From the NCBI GenBank assembly GCA_018268755.1, contig JAFDVW010000017.1:1-64000 (forward strand): a stretch of 64,000 nt of DNA. Reading direction: 5' to 3'. Under the pieces are notes generated by a model. That model was not told the DNA's origin, did not search any database, and was given only the letters and a program-made list of their open reading frames with translations. Origin of the DNA: Acidobacteriota bacterium. Lineage in GTDB: Bacteria > Acidobacteriota > Terriglobia > Terriglobales > Acidobacteriaceae. Positions 35,335-45,811 of this stretch are shown here, one piece after another. Position numbers and translations under genes: made by a program. Every line of letters starts with the position of its first letter. Within the stretch, counting starts at the first letter, position 1.

Positions 35335-35849
35335 GCCTTGGCGTGAATTCGTGGCTCCGCCCCATGACTCGGCACCGTATGTTTGGCAGAGGAGACATGG
35401 GTGCTCACCCGCGCCATTTGTTCCCCGGCTTGTTCGTAGCCCATGGCGACCGCATGGATCGCGCGATTAAAGAAATGCTCCAGGAGCTGCAGTAATTCCT
35501 GCTGACAGAACAGTTCGACCGGCCGGTCCGGTGTAGTCTCGTTCAGGATGAACTCCCAAAGGTTGTCTTCGATCAGAATGATCGACCAGATGACCTGGCT
35601 GAGGGGCACGCCTTGTTCCGCCCGGCGCATCCCGGTTTGGCTGTAATAGCGGTCAATGTCCCCATCACTCTTGCTAATCAGCCACTCTCCCAGGTGCAGG
35701 TAGATATCGTGGACACGGTGCTTGAGTTCTTCCACGGGCACCTGCGCATAGGCACGCGTGAATTCTGACCTCTGCACCTTATGCAGGAGGCTTTCCGCCA
35801 GGGTCTCGGAATGGGCCTCAATGAGACGGACTAGCTTTTGCGTGAGCAT
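35331..35849 (-). CDS. RsbRD N-terminal-like sensory protein
   Basis: This 172-residue cytosolic all-helical protein has QKLVRLIEAHSETLAESLLH, TRAYAQVPVEELKHRVHDIY and LSQVIWSIILIEDNLWEFIL, the pattern of the RsbRD_N domain. That domain is normally fused to STAS or histidine kinase modules and senses stress; here it stands alone. ATG 35849 follows AAGGAGG. A longer frame to 35936 lacks a better site. Its stop codon shares the CTAG of the opposing propeller gene's stop, so the two genes overlap by four bases tail to tail. Confidence 0.7.
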   Translation of the reverse strand: MLTQKLVRLIEAHSETLAESLLHKVQRSEFTRAYAQVPVEELKHRVHDIYLHLGEWLISKSDGDIDRYYSQTGMRRAEQGVPLSQVIWSIILIEDNLWEFILNETTPDRPVELFCQQELLQLLEHFFNRAIHAVAMGYEQAGEQMARVSTHVSSAKHTVPSHGAEPRIHAKA

Positions 35850-35961
35850 ACTGCCGCCTCCTTCCCCTTGTAGGTAGTGTCCTGCGCCGGGCAGGAGCCG
35901 AGCGATGACGCCAGGCACGACTGGAGGTGATGTCAATCACAACCCAAGGGGGCCGCCGGTC

Positions 35962-36408
35962 TCAAGCCACGGCTTGCGGTTCCGTGGTCGCCGCCTGGAT
36001 GGTCAGCTTGATCGGTACGTCCAGGACCTGGGAAATCGGGCATCTGGCTTTGGCATGCCGGCACGCCAAGCGCAGATTATCGAGGTCTATGCCCGAGGTC
36101 TCGGCGGCGATCCGCAGCTCAATGGACGTGATCGCCCATTTTTGCCGCTTGTCCTCCAGAGTAAGAAAGGCCTCGGTCCGGACGTTGGCCGGGCGCACTC
36201 CCAGCTTGGCGATTTCCTGGGCAATCATCAGGGACATGCAAGACGCGGTCGCGGCGGCCAACATTTCGCAAGGACTGGTGCAAGGGTCGTTCCCCGAGCT
36301 GGAGCCAAAAGAGTACAAAGCGTTGGTAATGACCCCGCTGGAGGTCGAGACCGAACCTTCCCCGGCTCCCGGGCCCCCCTTCCAGGTCGCGGTTGCGCTG
36401 CGAATCAT
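35962..36408 (-). CDS. osmC: OsmC/Ohr family peroxiredoxin
   Basis: OsmC reduces organic hydroperoxides through two cysteines. The 148-residue product starts MIRSATATWKGGPGAGEGSV, has TSPCEMLAAATASCMSLMI with the first catalytic Cys (about residue 57), and CRHAKARCPISQVL with the second (about residue 127). The length matches the family. ATG 36408 follows GAGGAGGAAC. The gene order RsbRD-like, OsmC, YbaK-like on one strand suggests a stress-related set. Confidence 0.9.
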   Translation of the reverse strand: MIRSATATWKGGPGAGEGSVSTSSGVITNALYSFGSSSGNDPCTSPCEMLAAATASCMSLMIAQEIAKLGVRPANVRTEAFLTLEDKRQKWAITSIELRIAAETSGIDLDNLRLACRHAKARCPISQVLDVPIKLTIQAATTEPQAVA

Positions 36409-36427
36409 AGTTCCTCCTCAGACAAAT

Positions 36428-36913
36428 TTATTGCAGCCTCCGGCGCACTTGCCCGGTGGCGAATTCCGCGATTCTGGGCGTAGCCAAGGTGGCGAAATCC
36501 TTCCAGGCCATCCGGATCAGATCGCGGTGGCTGCCGGCGTTAAAGATGATCTCCTGATCGTTCGACAGGCTCACATCGGTATAGACCTTCATGCCATAGA
36601 GGTTGCCGAAAGGCGGCATGGCGCCCGTTTCGCACTCGGGAAAGCGGCCGCTGAAGATTCGTTCTGGCGCCAGCTCAATGGTGCGGGCCCCGGTGACTTC
36701 CTTGAGCTTCAGCAGGTCAACGTGGCGCGACGCAGGCACGATGGCCATGGCCAGCTCGCCATCGATCCTGACAATGACGGTTTTCGCCAACCTGTTCCCG
36801 GATATGTGGGCCAGCGCCGCTACCGCTTGGGCCGTATAGGCGGAAGAGTGTGAGGTCACAATGTAAGGCACATGCTTGCCATCGAGAAATTGTGTGAGCG
36901 TTGCAAGCGACAT
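36428..36913 (-). CDS. YbaK/EbsC-type aminoacyl-tRNA deacylase
   Basis: This 161-residue protein has the YbaK fold: LTQFLDGKHVPYIVTSHSSAY, NRLAKTVIVRIDGELAMAIVPA with the conserved Lys, a RTIELAPERIFSGRFPECETGAMPPFGNLYG region that matches the substrate-binding GxxPPFG loop, and a C-terminal helix. Family members clear mischarged tRNA or act on free aminoacyl-tRNA. ATG 36913 follows GGGAGGA. The frame continues to 37117 with no signal or homology, so I rejected that longer start. Confidence 0.85.
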   Translation of the reverse strand: MSLATLTQFLDGKHVPYIVTSHSSAYTAQAVAALAHISGNRLAKTVIVRIDGELAMAIVPASRHVDLLKLKEVTGARTIELAPERIFSGRFPECETGAMPPFGNLYGMKVYTDVSLSNDQEIIFNAGSHRDLIRMAWKDFATLATPRIAEFATGQVRRRLQ

Positions 36914-37315
36914 AAGGGTCCTCCCTTCCCAGGCAGGTCTGTCCTTGCTTGCGGCCACGTGCGCACGAAATCGCCGCCCCAACAGAATCCATGGAAGCGG
37001 CGTTTTAGGGGCTTGGCTTGCTAACCTCCCGTTTTTACGGTACTCCCCGAGCCTAGGCCGGCAATGCCTGAAATCACTGTCGCACGTGATGAAAAGCACA
37101 CGCTTTTCCCGCGGCACTCGGCGCTCCGTCTACCGACAACGGCATAGACCTTCAGCGCGTGCCCATTCTCAAAGGGCGGCCTGTGCCGAAGAACACAATA
37201 ATCTGCCGGGTGATTACAGACGGAATAAGCCAGTGAGCATGGCTGCTCGGGTGGGCCAACGTGGAAAATCTTGGGGAGAAGGCGCCACCGTTGGGGTACA
37301 GTGGCGCCTTTTTCC
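36914..37315. other. 402-bp intergenic region, no gene seen
   Basis: This gap lies between the ybaK-like start and the end of the GH172-like gene, both on the minus strand. I see no plausible protein: the frames across it are compositionally poor and mostly antisense. It holds the strong hairpin at 37279-37310 and an ATCAC/GTGAT inverted repeat near 37071-37088. The ybaK-like promoter must be here, but I found no clear -35/-10 pair. Confidence 0.6.
37279..37313. terminator. Strong hairpin downstream of the GH172-like gene
   Basis: AAGGCGCCAC (37279-37288) and GTGGCGCCTT (37301-37310) form a perfect 10-bp stem with a 12-base loop, 3 nt beyond the end of the minus-strand gene. The T run (37309-37313) is on the plus-strand side, while the minus-strand side has only TTCTCC. 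It probably ends the GH172 transcript, though its orientation is imperfect for that. Confidence 0.6.
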
Positions 37316-39571
37316 TCAATGCCAGGTGGGAATGGGTTTGCCTTCGATTTTCGCGATGCTTTCTTGGGCGAGATATTTCACCCGCAGGTGCTGAACTTTC
37401 CTAAGCGCAGGAAGCGCCGGGATGGCTGCCGGGCCAATTTCTCCCAGCGCCCGCACCACATTGCGCAGCACTTGAATGTCCGCATTCGACATCTGTTGTT
37501 CGTCGGAGACCTGCAAGGCAGCGATCAGGGCCGGCACCGCCGATTTTGCTTCCCCCTTCATTTGTCCTAGGGCCAGGGCCGCGGTCATGCCTACGCTGGG
37601 CTCGGGATCGCGCAGGGCACTGCTTAGTTGCGGAATCGCCGCTGCGCCCTGGTCGCCCAGATCGCGCAAAGCCAAAGCGGCGGATTCGCGCACACGCAAT
37701 TGCTTGTCCGAAAGCAGCTTGCCAAGAGGTACGGCTGCGGCCCCAGCCTTCGGCCCAATCTCGGCCAGGGTGGATGCCGTGGCGACGCGAACGCTCGGGT
37801 CCTGATCGGAAAGCAGCGGGACCAGAATGTCCACAGTGCTGCTGGCATCTTCGCCAAAATTTCCAAGGGCGCGGATGGCGTCCGCGCGATTTTGCGGCGT
37901 GGCCTGCTTCAACGCAGCGACGTAGAAGCTAAGCGATTTGCCGCGATAGGTAATTCCCGATGCCTTGGCTTGGGGAGCCAGCATGGCCTCAGGAACTTCG
38001 TAGCGTGGCAGACCGGCTCCCGTGGCGTTGACCAGAGCTTCTCCATCCTTGATTTCTGCCAGCACAATGCCGTCAATGCCCACGTTATAGCCGGATGAAA
38101 GGCTGTCCTTGCCCACGCAGGTAAAAGTCAGGACGTGTTTGCCCTGGGACAACTTGTACCACCCCAAGCGATGGTCGATACCGACAAAAATCTCCGGCTG
38201 ATAAGCAGCGAAAATTTCGACCGGCGGTTGCTGATTCTGTAAGGGGCCCCAGGTGACAAGTGTGGAATTGGTTTGCTTGCCGTCCAGTGTGATCACATAG
38301 TCGCCGTAGTCCGGCGCCTGGGCGATTTGGGCAATGACTTCGTAAAAGCCGTCTTTCTGGACATCAAACGGAACGTTGACTTTAGAGCCAATGCCTTGCG
38401 CCTTGAGAAACAACAGGTCCTTCGACCAGAAAACCTCCTTCTGGACTTCCACGGAACCCTTTTCGGTGGTGACGCCGCTTAGGTCTTTCTCGACTTCGAT
38501 CTGCTGAGCATTTCCAAAGGGCAGGCGTGCCGGGCCATAAGGCGGTTCGGGCAAGTCTTCATTGATTCCTTGTTGGTACCAGAAAGCCACGCTGGAGAAG
38601 TAGTCGGACCGCTCTTCAAAGCCCGAACGCGCGACGCCATCCGGGTTGTAGGTCCAGCCGAAATGTTCAATGGCCACCTGCAGAGAGTCCTTGAAGGGAA
38701 CAGGGTCTGGAATGTGCCAGCGATAGCCGGTCAAGCGGGCGCCGAAGCCTTCACCTTCCGCAACAGGTACGCCCGTCCAGGGCCCATTAGAAACGCGCAG
38801 GGCCCAGGCGTCGTTGAAGTAGTCTTCCGTACCAGTGCCTTCGATGCGCGGGACTTTTTCTCCATCCACGTAAAACATATCGTCCCCTTCACCGAACCAC
38901 CCCATTTGCGTCTGAATAATATTGAGGACCGAGCCGACGTAGTGGCCTCTGCCTCGAATGTTCAGAAGGGTGTAGAGCTTGCCTTGGGGAGGAGGAGTGT
39001 CCTGCTTATAGTAAGCGTGGAAATAGGCCGCATCCGCAGGCAGTGAATCATGCTTCTGCCAATCCACGTGATAGTAAAGGTTGCTGACGCGGCGGTTGCC
39101 TTCGTTGGTCACCGTAATCTTGACCGATTTGCGAAAAGGCATGGGCCAATACGAATTGCGAGCTCGGCCAAAGGACGCATTGCGCACCATCAGGGAGTCC
39201 AGATTGCGCTCATAGCCATGGCCAATTCCAAAGAAGTCTCCCAGCGGCGCATCCACGCTGGGCGTTTTGCTTCCGTCGTAGTAGACGCGCAGGCGCAGCA
39301 GCCGCGGCCAGCCATATTCGTTATCGGCGATGGTGGCCCAGATGTGAGTGACGATTCCTGGCCCCTTTAAATCAGCCAAGACGATGGTTTCGCCGGGCAA
39401 AGGATGTTTGCTGTCATCGTTGCTGTCAACGTAGAGATTGTTGCTGGACGAGCGATAAGCCGAAAAATCCTTCAAGCGGGATATGTCGAGAGGATCTAGG
39501 GCCTTCATGGTTTCCGTCTGGGCCAGTGCCAGCGCCGGCGACAACAGCAACAAGAGTGCGAGAAATCGCAT
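37316..39571 (-). CDS. DUF2961/GH172-like glycosidase fused to HEAT repeats
   Basis: This 751-residue secreted product has a signal peptide (to about residue 18, LALAQ) and a DUF2961 domain (about 30-370: ADLKGPGIVTHIWATIADNE, GDFFGIGHGYERNLDSLMVR, YVDGEKVPRIEGTGTEDYF). DUF2961 is now family GH172, whose known members act on fructofuranosides and D-arabinofuranosides. A carbohydrate-binding-like beta-sandwich follows (about 385-520), then five or six HEAT repeats (about 550-745: ALGNFGEDASSTVDILVPLL, ASTLAEIGPKAGAAAVPLGK). ATG 39571 is preferred over 39577 because GGGGAG lies 6 nt before it. The HEAT fusion is unusual. Confidence 0.85.
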   Translation of the reverse strand: MRFLALLLLLSPALALAQTETMKALDPLDISRLKDFSAYRSSSNNLYVDSNDDSKHPLPGETIVLADLKGPGIVTHIWATIADNEYGWPRLLRLRVYYDGSKTPSVDAPLGDFFGIGHGYERNLDSLMVRNASFGRARNSYWPMPFRKSVKITVTNEGNRRVSNLYYHVDWQKHDSLPADAAYFHAYYKQDTPPPQGKLYTLLNIRGRGHYVGSVLNIIQTQMGWFGEGDDMFYVDGEKVPRIEGTGTEDYFNDAWALRVSNGPWTGVPVAEGEGFGARLTGYRWHIPDPVPFKDSLQVAIEHFGWTYNPDGVARSGFEERSDYFSSVAFWYQQGINEDLPEPPYGPARLPFGNAQQIEVEKDLSGVTTEKGSVEVQKEVFWSKDLLFLKAQGIGSKVNVPFDVQKDGFYEVIAQIAQAPDYGDYVITLDGKQTNSTLVTWGPLQNQQPPVEIFAAYQPEIFVGIDHRLGWYKLSQGKHVLTFTCVGKDSLSSGYNVGIDGIVLAEIKDGEALVNATGAGLPRYEVPEAMLAPQAKASGITYRGKSLSFYVAALKQATPQNRADAIRALGNFGEDASSTVDILVPLLSDQDPSVRVATASTLAEIGPKAGAAAVPLGKLLSDKQLRVRESAALALRDLGDQGAAAIPQLSSALRDPEPSVGMTAALALGQMKGEAKSAVPALIAALQVSDEQQMSNADIQVLRNVVRALGEIGPAAIPALPALRKVQHLRVKYLAQESIAKIEGKPIPTWH

Positions 39572-39655
39572 AGTCATCTCCCCAAGCGACCTAATCGTTT
39601 CGAGTGGATATCCAAAAGGCGGTCAGTGTATCGCGCACCCGCATGGAATTCAATA

Positions 39656-39670
39656 GAAACGTTACGATTT
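39656..39670. promoter_or_regulatory. LacI-type operator candidate 1
   Basis: GAAACGTTACGATTT contains an AACGTT palindrome with a central CG, typical of LacI-family sites. It is an exact inverted copy of the site at 39757-39771. It lies about 85 bp before the GH172 start. Confidence 0.6.
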
Positions 39671-39756
39671 CGTCCGCCCGGTTGGCTTCGCCTGAAAACC
39701 CTTATTTTATGGACATAATTGACGAAGGATATCTTCTATAGAGTAAGAATCATAAA

Positions 39757-39771
39757 AAATCGTAACGTTTC
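39757..39771. promoter_or_regulatory. LacI-type operator candidate 2
   Basis: AAATCGTAACGTTTC is the exact 15-bp reverse complement of site 1, with 86 bp between them. Paired operators at this distance fit repression by DNA looping. Confidence 0.6.
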
Positions 39772-39880
39772 GTAAATTGAGGGCGGCCTCGACGAGGCCA
39801 GGAGTCGAAGGGCAATTCGGGAAGGCTCGTACGAGAACGAGAGAGCAAACGAAACCGTGGGTGGTGAGCTCTCTAGTCGG

Positions 39881-41080
<1,200 letters not shown>

Positions 41081-41137
41081 TCAAGATCGTTCCGGGGAAG
41101 ATTGTTCCGGGATTGCAAGCACGAGCCCTGGGGCCGG

Positions 41138-42754
41138 TTACTGTTCGAGTGAAATTACCGTGACTGATTTTGGCGCCAGCGTGAGCGACAATTTGCCGTC
41201 CCGCGCTTGGGCGGAAATGGATTTCGGCGTCACCGTGTCCGGGGCCTCGAAGGTGTTCACGCTGTCCACCTGGGCGGCGGTCAGGGTTTCTCCTGTGGCG
41301 GACTTAAGCGCCATCCCGGCCAGCATGGTCTCAAGTTCGAGAGGCTGGTTTGGGTCCACATTGGTGATGGCCAGCCACAATTTGCCGGCTTTGTCACGGG
41401 CAGCGATGGCATCCACGCGCGGCAGGGAAATGTCCCCGTGCGTGTAAGTTCCGGCGTCGAAATGCACTGGAATAAACGTGGCGTCCTGAAACGGCAGATA
41501 CATCTTGTAGACGTAATAGGTCGGGGTCAGGACCATCCTTTCCTTGTCGGTCAGGATCATGGCCTGCAACACATTGATCATCTGTGCAATGTTGGCCATG
41601 CGCACACGCTCGGCGTGGCGGGCAAAAATATGGAGGTTCAGGGCGGCCAGGACGGCATCGCGCAGGCTGTTTTGCTGCACCAGAAACCCCGGATTACTGC
41701 CCGGTAAGGGCGCGTACCAACCACCCCATTCATCCACTACCAGCGCTACCTTCCTGTCGGGATCATATTTATCCATGATGGCCGCGTTAGCACTGATCAG
41801 GTGGTCCATCTCCAGGGTGGATTTCAGGATCTGGCTGTACTCGGTCTCGCCGAAGCCAACGGACTTATACGAAGGCGGCCACTTCACGACCGTGTAGGAG
41901 TGCAGGGAAAGACCGTTGATGTCCCAACTCCACGAGTGTTGCTGGTAGGCCTTCATGACGGCTTCCGTCCACTCCGTCCAGCGTGGCCCGTCGCCCCCCG
42001 GCCCCACCGCGATCTTCAGCATCTGCTCTTTGTCCTGCTGCGCCGGATTAAAGTTGCGTACAAAGCGGCTGTAGATCTTCATCTGGCTGAGGTAATACTC
42101 AGGGGTCATGTTGCCGCCGCAGTCCCAACTTTCGTTGCCCAGGCCCAGGTAAGCCACCTGGTAAGGACTGGGATGGCCATTGGCCGCGCGTTCCTTCTGC
42201 AGTGCCGTCGGCTGCGCCGTGGTCAGGTATTCCAGCCAATCCGCTGCCTCTCGTGGAGTACCGGATCCCAGGTTCACCGAAAGATAGGCCTCTGCCCCAA
42301 TCTGGTTGAGGAAATCCATGAATTCATCGGTCCCAAAGGTGTTGGGTTCGATGACTCCGCCCCAGTTAGGATTAAGCGTGACCGTACGGGACGGTCCCAC
42401 ACCATTTCGCCAATGATATTCGTCGGCGAAACAGCCGCCCGGCCAGCGCACATTGGGCACGCGGATGGCTTTCAGCGCGGCCACCACGTCGTTGCGAATC
42501 CCCCGCGTGTTGGGGATCTTCGAATCCGGCCCGACCCAGATGCCCTCGTAGATGCCGTGTCCCAAATGCTCGGCGAATTGGCCGAAAAGATTGCGGTCAA
42601 TTTTTGCCCCGGCCTGCGAGACATCGACCGTCAAGAGGACCTTTTCCGCCGCCGTGGCAGGTAGGGCCAGCAATAGCAGGACAGCCAGCCCGCACAACAG
42701 AATGGGGTGGTTTGCTTTGCCCGGCCCCGGGAGCCCACTGCAGGTACCCATCAT
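41138..42754 (-). CDS. Secreted GH51 alpha-L-arabinofuranosidase
   Basis: This 538-residue product has a signal peptide (TM at about residues 18-35, ending ATAAE) and a GH51 (beta/alpha)8 barrel with NLFGQFAEHLGHGIYEGIW and NVRWPGGCFADEYHWRNGVG. The acid/base Glu is in LGLGNESWDCGG and the nucleophile in VVDEWGGWYAPL. A C-terminal beta domain ends in SVTVISLEQ. It removes arabinofuranosyl side chains from arabinan or arabinoxylan. Most GH51 enzymes are intracellular, so the signal peptide is notable. GAGGAGA precedes ATG 42754. The esterase gene follows 69 bp later, and both are probably cotranscribed. Confidence 0.93.
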   Translation of the reverse strand: MMGTCSGLPGPGKANHPILLCGLAVLLLLALPATAAEKVLLTVDVSQAGAKIDRNLFGQFAEHLGHGIYEGIWVGPDSKIPNTRGIRNDVVAALKAIRVPNVRWPGGCFADEYHWRNGVGPSRTVTLNPNWGGVIEPNTFGTDEFMDFLNQIGAEAYLSVNLGSGTPREAADWLEYLTTAQPTALQKERAANGHPSPYQVAYLGLGNESWDCGGNMTPEYYLSQMKIYSRFVRNFNPAQQDKEQMLKIAVGPGGDGPRWTEWTEAVMKAYQQHSWSWDINGLSLHSYTVVKWPPSYKSVGFGETEYSQILKSTLEMDHLISANAAIMDKYDPDRKVALVVDEWGGWYAPLPGSNPGFLVQQNSLRDAVLAALNLHIFARHAERVRMANIAQMINVLQAMILTDKERMVLTPTYYVYKMYLPFQDATFIPVHFDAGTYTHGDISLPRVDAIAARDKAGKLWLAITNVDPNQPLELETMLAGMALKSATGETLTAAQVDSVNTFEAPDTVTPKSISAQARDGKLSLTLAPKSVTVISLEQ

Positions 42755-42969
42755 CCGATGTCTCCTCGAGTGTTTATTTATTACCCAGAGCGAATGAAAA
42801 GGGGCCGTTGGATGAGCAGAAACGAAACTATGGGGAATACCTGGAAGGATCGTTGGCGGACCCTCCCGGTTGCGCCACTGACTGTATCAGACATCGCAGA
42901 ATCGCGCACCCCAGCACATTCCCAGGCAACAGGTTCCCGCGGTAAACTCTTTCGAGCTCGGGGGTGGGT

Positions 42970-45624
42970 ATGGAGAATCTCGAGGGGGCCGGGGGCGGCC
43001 ACCCAGAGGAAGGGCGTGTGACTGCCGATCGGGCACGCGTCCTGCTGGAAATCAACAACGCGGTAGTGTCGCACCTCGATCTGGCGGAAGTGCTCAATGC
43101 GATTTCCGCCTGCCTGCGGCGTGAAATTCAGCACGACTTTGCCGCCCTCGCGCTCTACGACGCGGAGCTCAACGAACTGCGCCTGCATGCACTCAACTCC
43201 CCGGCTGACAAAGACTTCATGCAAAGAGGCCAGGTCATCCCCTTGGTGGGAACGCCGGCGGCGCTGGCTTTTTCCACGCGCAAGCCGGTCCTCCGCCACC
43301 ACGTGGACTTGGCCGAGTTTCACCACCCCATAATGCAAAAGGTGGCGGCAGCCGGCATCCAGTCGGGTTGCGCAGTGCCCTTGATTTGTCACGACAAAAT
43401 CGTAGGTAGCATGATGCTGGCCAGCCTGAAAGAAGCGGCTTTTAGCGAAAGCGATGTCGAGCTGTTGGGCCAGATTGGCGTGCAGGCGGCCATTGCCGTG
43501 GAAAATGCCCGCAACTTCGAAAGGGCGCGGCAGGCCCAGCAGCAGGTGACCCAGGAACGCGACCGTTCGCGCCTGCTGCTGGAAACCAACAACGCGGTGG
43601 TTTCGCATCTCGATCTGAAAGAGCTTCTCCGCTCAATCTCGGCCAGCCTGCATCGCATTATTCATCACGATGCGGCCTTCCTTACTTTGTTCGACGCGAC
43701 CGGGACCCGCTTGCGAGTGCACGCGTTTGATCTGCAGTCGAGCGAGAAGGGGCCCTTCGATCGGGAAGTGACACTCTCCCTGGAGGCGACCCCGGAAGGG
43801 GAGGCCATCCGTTTAGGGAGGCCGGTGCTGATTCCGCATCGCGCCGAACTGGCGCGTTTCTCCGACGCGGCTATTCGCCAGGCGGAAGAAGTCGGCATCC
43901 ACTCCGGCTGTGCCATCCCTTTGATGGTCCAGGGGAGGCCCTTAGGGGCCATGAGCGTGGTCAGCTTCCACGAACATGCTTTCAGTCTGGAAGATGCCCG
44001 CTTGCTGGAACAATGTTCCAGTCAGATTGCCATCGCAGTGCAGAATGCCCTGAATTTTGAAAGCGCCCGCGAAGCCGAGCAGCAGACTGCACGGGAGCGC
44101 GACCGCTCCCAGTTGTTGCTGGAAATCAACAATGCCTTGGTTTCCCACCTGGATCTACGGGAGTTGGTGCGGGCCATTTCGATCAGCCTGAAACATGTGA
44201 TTCCCCATGATTTTGTGGGCATGTCCATTCATGACCCGGAGAGCGGAAAGTTTTTCGCGCAGGCCGCGGATTCCGAGCTTCGGCCCATGAGCGATGGGAT
44301 CTTTTATGATCCCGAAGGCACGGTCGGCGGACGCAGCTTCAAGACCGGCAAGCCGGTTTATATTCCCCGGCTGGATCCCCAGGAGTTCTCCTCACCCTTG
44401 ACCAGGAGCTTTTGGGAGCGTGGCCTGCGGACCTTGTATTCGGTACCCCTGACCGTGCATGGCCGGATCCTCGGGATCATGTCCATCTCCAGCTTGCGGG
44501 AAGACGCCTTTTCTCCCCATGATCGCGAACTCTTCCAGGCCATTGCCCGGCAAGTGGCCATCGCTACCGCGAACGCTCTGGCAGTGCGAGACCTGGAAGC
44601 GCTCAAGAACCGCCTGGCCCAGGAAAAGCTTTACCTGGAAGACGAAATTCGCACGGAACTGAACTTCGACGAAATCGTGGGCCAGAGCCCTGCGCTGCGC
44701 GAAGTCTTACGCCTGGTGGAGACGGTCGCTAATAGTGACTCCACCGTCCTGCTTCTGGGGGAAACCGGAACCGGGAAGGAACTGGTAGCGCGCGCCGTGC
44801 ATGAGCACAGCCGCCGCCAGGCCCGCACTTTTGTAAAGCTTAACTGCGCCGCGATCCCTACCGGCCTGCTGGAAAGCGAATTATTTGGGCATGAAAAGGG
44901 CGCCTTCACCGGGGCCATCGCCCAGAAGATCGGAAGGCTCGAACTGGCCGATCAAGGCACCCTGTTCCTCGACGAAGTGGGCGACATTCCCGTGGAAATC
45001 CAGCCCAAGTTGTTGCGCGCCCTGCAAGAGCGGGAATTTGAGCGCCTGGGCAGCACGCACACTAAGAAGGTGAACGTTCGCCTGGTCGCTGCCACCAACC
45101 GCAATCTGGAAAAAATGATCGAGGAGAGGCAATTCCGCAGCGACCTTTATTACCGGCTGAATGTTTTCCCCATTCGCATTCCTCCCCTGCGCGAACGCCG
45201 CGAGGACATCCCCTTATTAGTGCGTTATTTTGCCGAGCGTTTCTCCCGGCAAATGCAAAAGCCCATTGATTCCATCCCCTCGGAGGCCATGGCCCGTTTG
45301 CAGGCCTGGGATTGGCCCGGCAATGTGCGCGAGCTGGAAAACTTGATCGAGCGCTCCGTCATTCTCTCCACGGGCAGTGCCTTGCAGATCCCGCTTTCGG
45401 AGATGAAGGCGGCCAGCCCAGTTTCCATCCCTGCCTCGGTTCCGGACACCAGTCTCGAAACTACTGACCGCGACCACATCATCAAGGTCCTGCGCGAAAC
45501 CCGTGGCATCCTCGCCGGCCCCAACGGCGCAGCATCGCGACTGGGATTGAAACGCACAACCCTGCAATACAAGATCAAGAAGCTGGGAATCACGCGCGAC
45601 CACTGGTGGCCCAGCGCACTCTAG
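42970..45624 (+). CDS. Sigma-54-dependent activator with three GAF domains (FhlA-like)
   Basis: This 884-residue cytosolic regulator has three GAF domains in tandem (about 20-170, 190-345, 365-525). Each begins with almost the same [14 protein letters not shown] phrase and is joined by a QQ-RERDRS-type helix. The AAA+ domain (about 560-800) has Walker A GETGTGKE (about 597), GAFTGA (about 644) and Walker [11 protein letters not shown] Fis-type helix-turn-helix lies near the end ([20 protein letters not shown]). It should hydrolyse ATP to open sigma-54 promoters in response to a GAF ligand. A matching promoter and half-site array lie directly downstream. ATG 42970 is chosen; GTG 42964 adds two residues. 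Confidence 0.95.
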   Translation: MENLEGAGGGHPEEGRVTADRARVLLEINNAVVSHLDLAEVLNAISACLRREIQHDFAALALYDAELNELRLHALNSPADKDFMQRGQVIPLVGTPAALAFSTRKPVLRHHVDLAEFHHPIMQKVAAAGIQSGCAVPLICHDKIVGSMMLASLKEAAFSESDVELLGQIGVQAAIAVENARNFERARQAQQQVTQERDRSRLLLETNNAVVSHLDLKELLRSISASLHRIIHHDAAFLTLFDATGTRLRVHAFDLQSSEKGPFDREVTLSLEATPEGEAIRLGRPVLIPHRAELARFSDAAIRQAEEVGIHSGCAIPLMVQGRPLGAMSVVSFHEHAFSLEDARLLEQCSSQIAIAVQNALNFESAREAEQQTARERDRSQLLLEINNALVSHLDLRELVRAISISLKHVIPHDFVGMSIHDPESGKFFAQAADSELRPMSDGIFYDPEGTVGGRSFKTGKPVYIPRLDPQEFSSPLTRSFWERGLRTLYSVPLTVHGRILGIMSISSLREDAFSPHDRELFQAIARQVAIATANALAVRDLEALKNRLAQEKLYLEDEIRTELNFDEIVGQSPALREVLRLVETVANSDSTVLLLGETGTGKELVARAVHEHSRRQARTFVKLNCAAIPTGLLESELFGHEKGAFTGAIAQKIGRLELADQGTLFLDEVGDIPVEIQPKLLRALQEREFERLGSTHTKKVNVRLVAATNRNLEKMIEERQFRSDLYYRLNVFPIRIPPLRERREDIPLLVRYFAERFSRQMQKPIDSIPSEAMARLQAWDWPGNVRELENLIERSVILSTGSALQIPLSEMKAASPVSIPASVPDTSLETTDRDHIIKVLRETRGILAGPNGAASRLGLKRTTLQYKIKKLGITRDHWWPSAL

Positions 45625-45640
45625 TTGGCTGCTGGTTGGA

Positions 45641-45702
45641 CTGCCAAACCTCTGCCCAACTTTGGGCAGACTGCCCAAGTGCCCACAGCGAAGTTTTGGC
45701 AG
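45641..45702. promoter_or_regulatory. Array of CTGCC(C/A)AA half-sites, probable enhancer
   Basis: Five half-sites lie in 62 bp: CTGCCAAA (45641-45648), CTGCCCAA (45652-45659), TTGGGCAG (45662-45669), CTGCCCAA (45671-45678) and TTTGGCAG (45695-45702). The second and third form an 18-bp palindrome, CTGCCCAACTTTGGGCAG. They begin 17 bp after the activator gene and end 83 bp before the sigma-54 promoter, the usual place for its binding sites. Confidence 0.75.
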
Positions 45703-45784
45703 CGGCTCCCTCCTGTTCTTTTCCGCATTCCTGTAAATCCCTTTGCTGCAATCCTTTCCGGTTTTCTTTTGCCGGCTCGCAACT

Positions 45785-45800
45785 TGGCACGGCGGATGCA
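45785..45800 (+). promoter_or_regulatory. Sigma-54 (-24/-12) promoter
   Basis: TGGCAC-GGCGG-ATGCA matches the consensus TGGCAC-N5-TTGCA with one mismatch. The predicted transcription start is near 45811, directly before ATG 45812. Together with the half-site array and the sigma-54 activator gene upstream, it forms a complete regulatory unit for the operon that follows. Confidence 0.75.
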
Positions 45801-45811
45801 TTACTCCGGGC

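Larger units (their letters stand above)
39578..39880. other. 303-bp AT-richer regulatory region
   Basis: This gap between two minus-strand glycan genes is visibly more AT-rich than its surroundings and holds no gene. It contains two LacI-type operator candidates (39656-39670, 39757-39771) and a partial third (ATCGTTTCG, about 39594-39602). On the minus strand it should carry the GH172 promoter. Confidence 0.65.

Noticed and set aside
36914..37117. 68-residue N-terminal extension of the YbaK-like protein
   Set aside because: The GGGAGGA site lies directly before Met at 36913, and the extension has no homology.
36876..37394. 172-residue plus-strand frame in the 402-bp gap
   Set aside because: It runs antisense into the ybaK-like gene and through a hairpin, and it has no recognisable domain.
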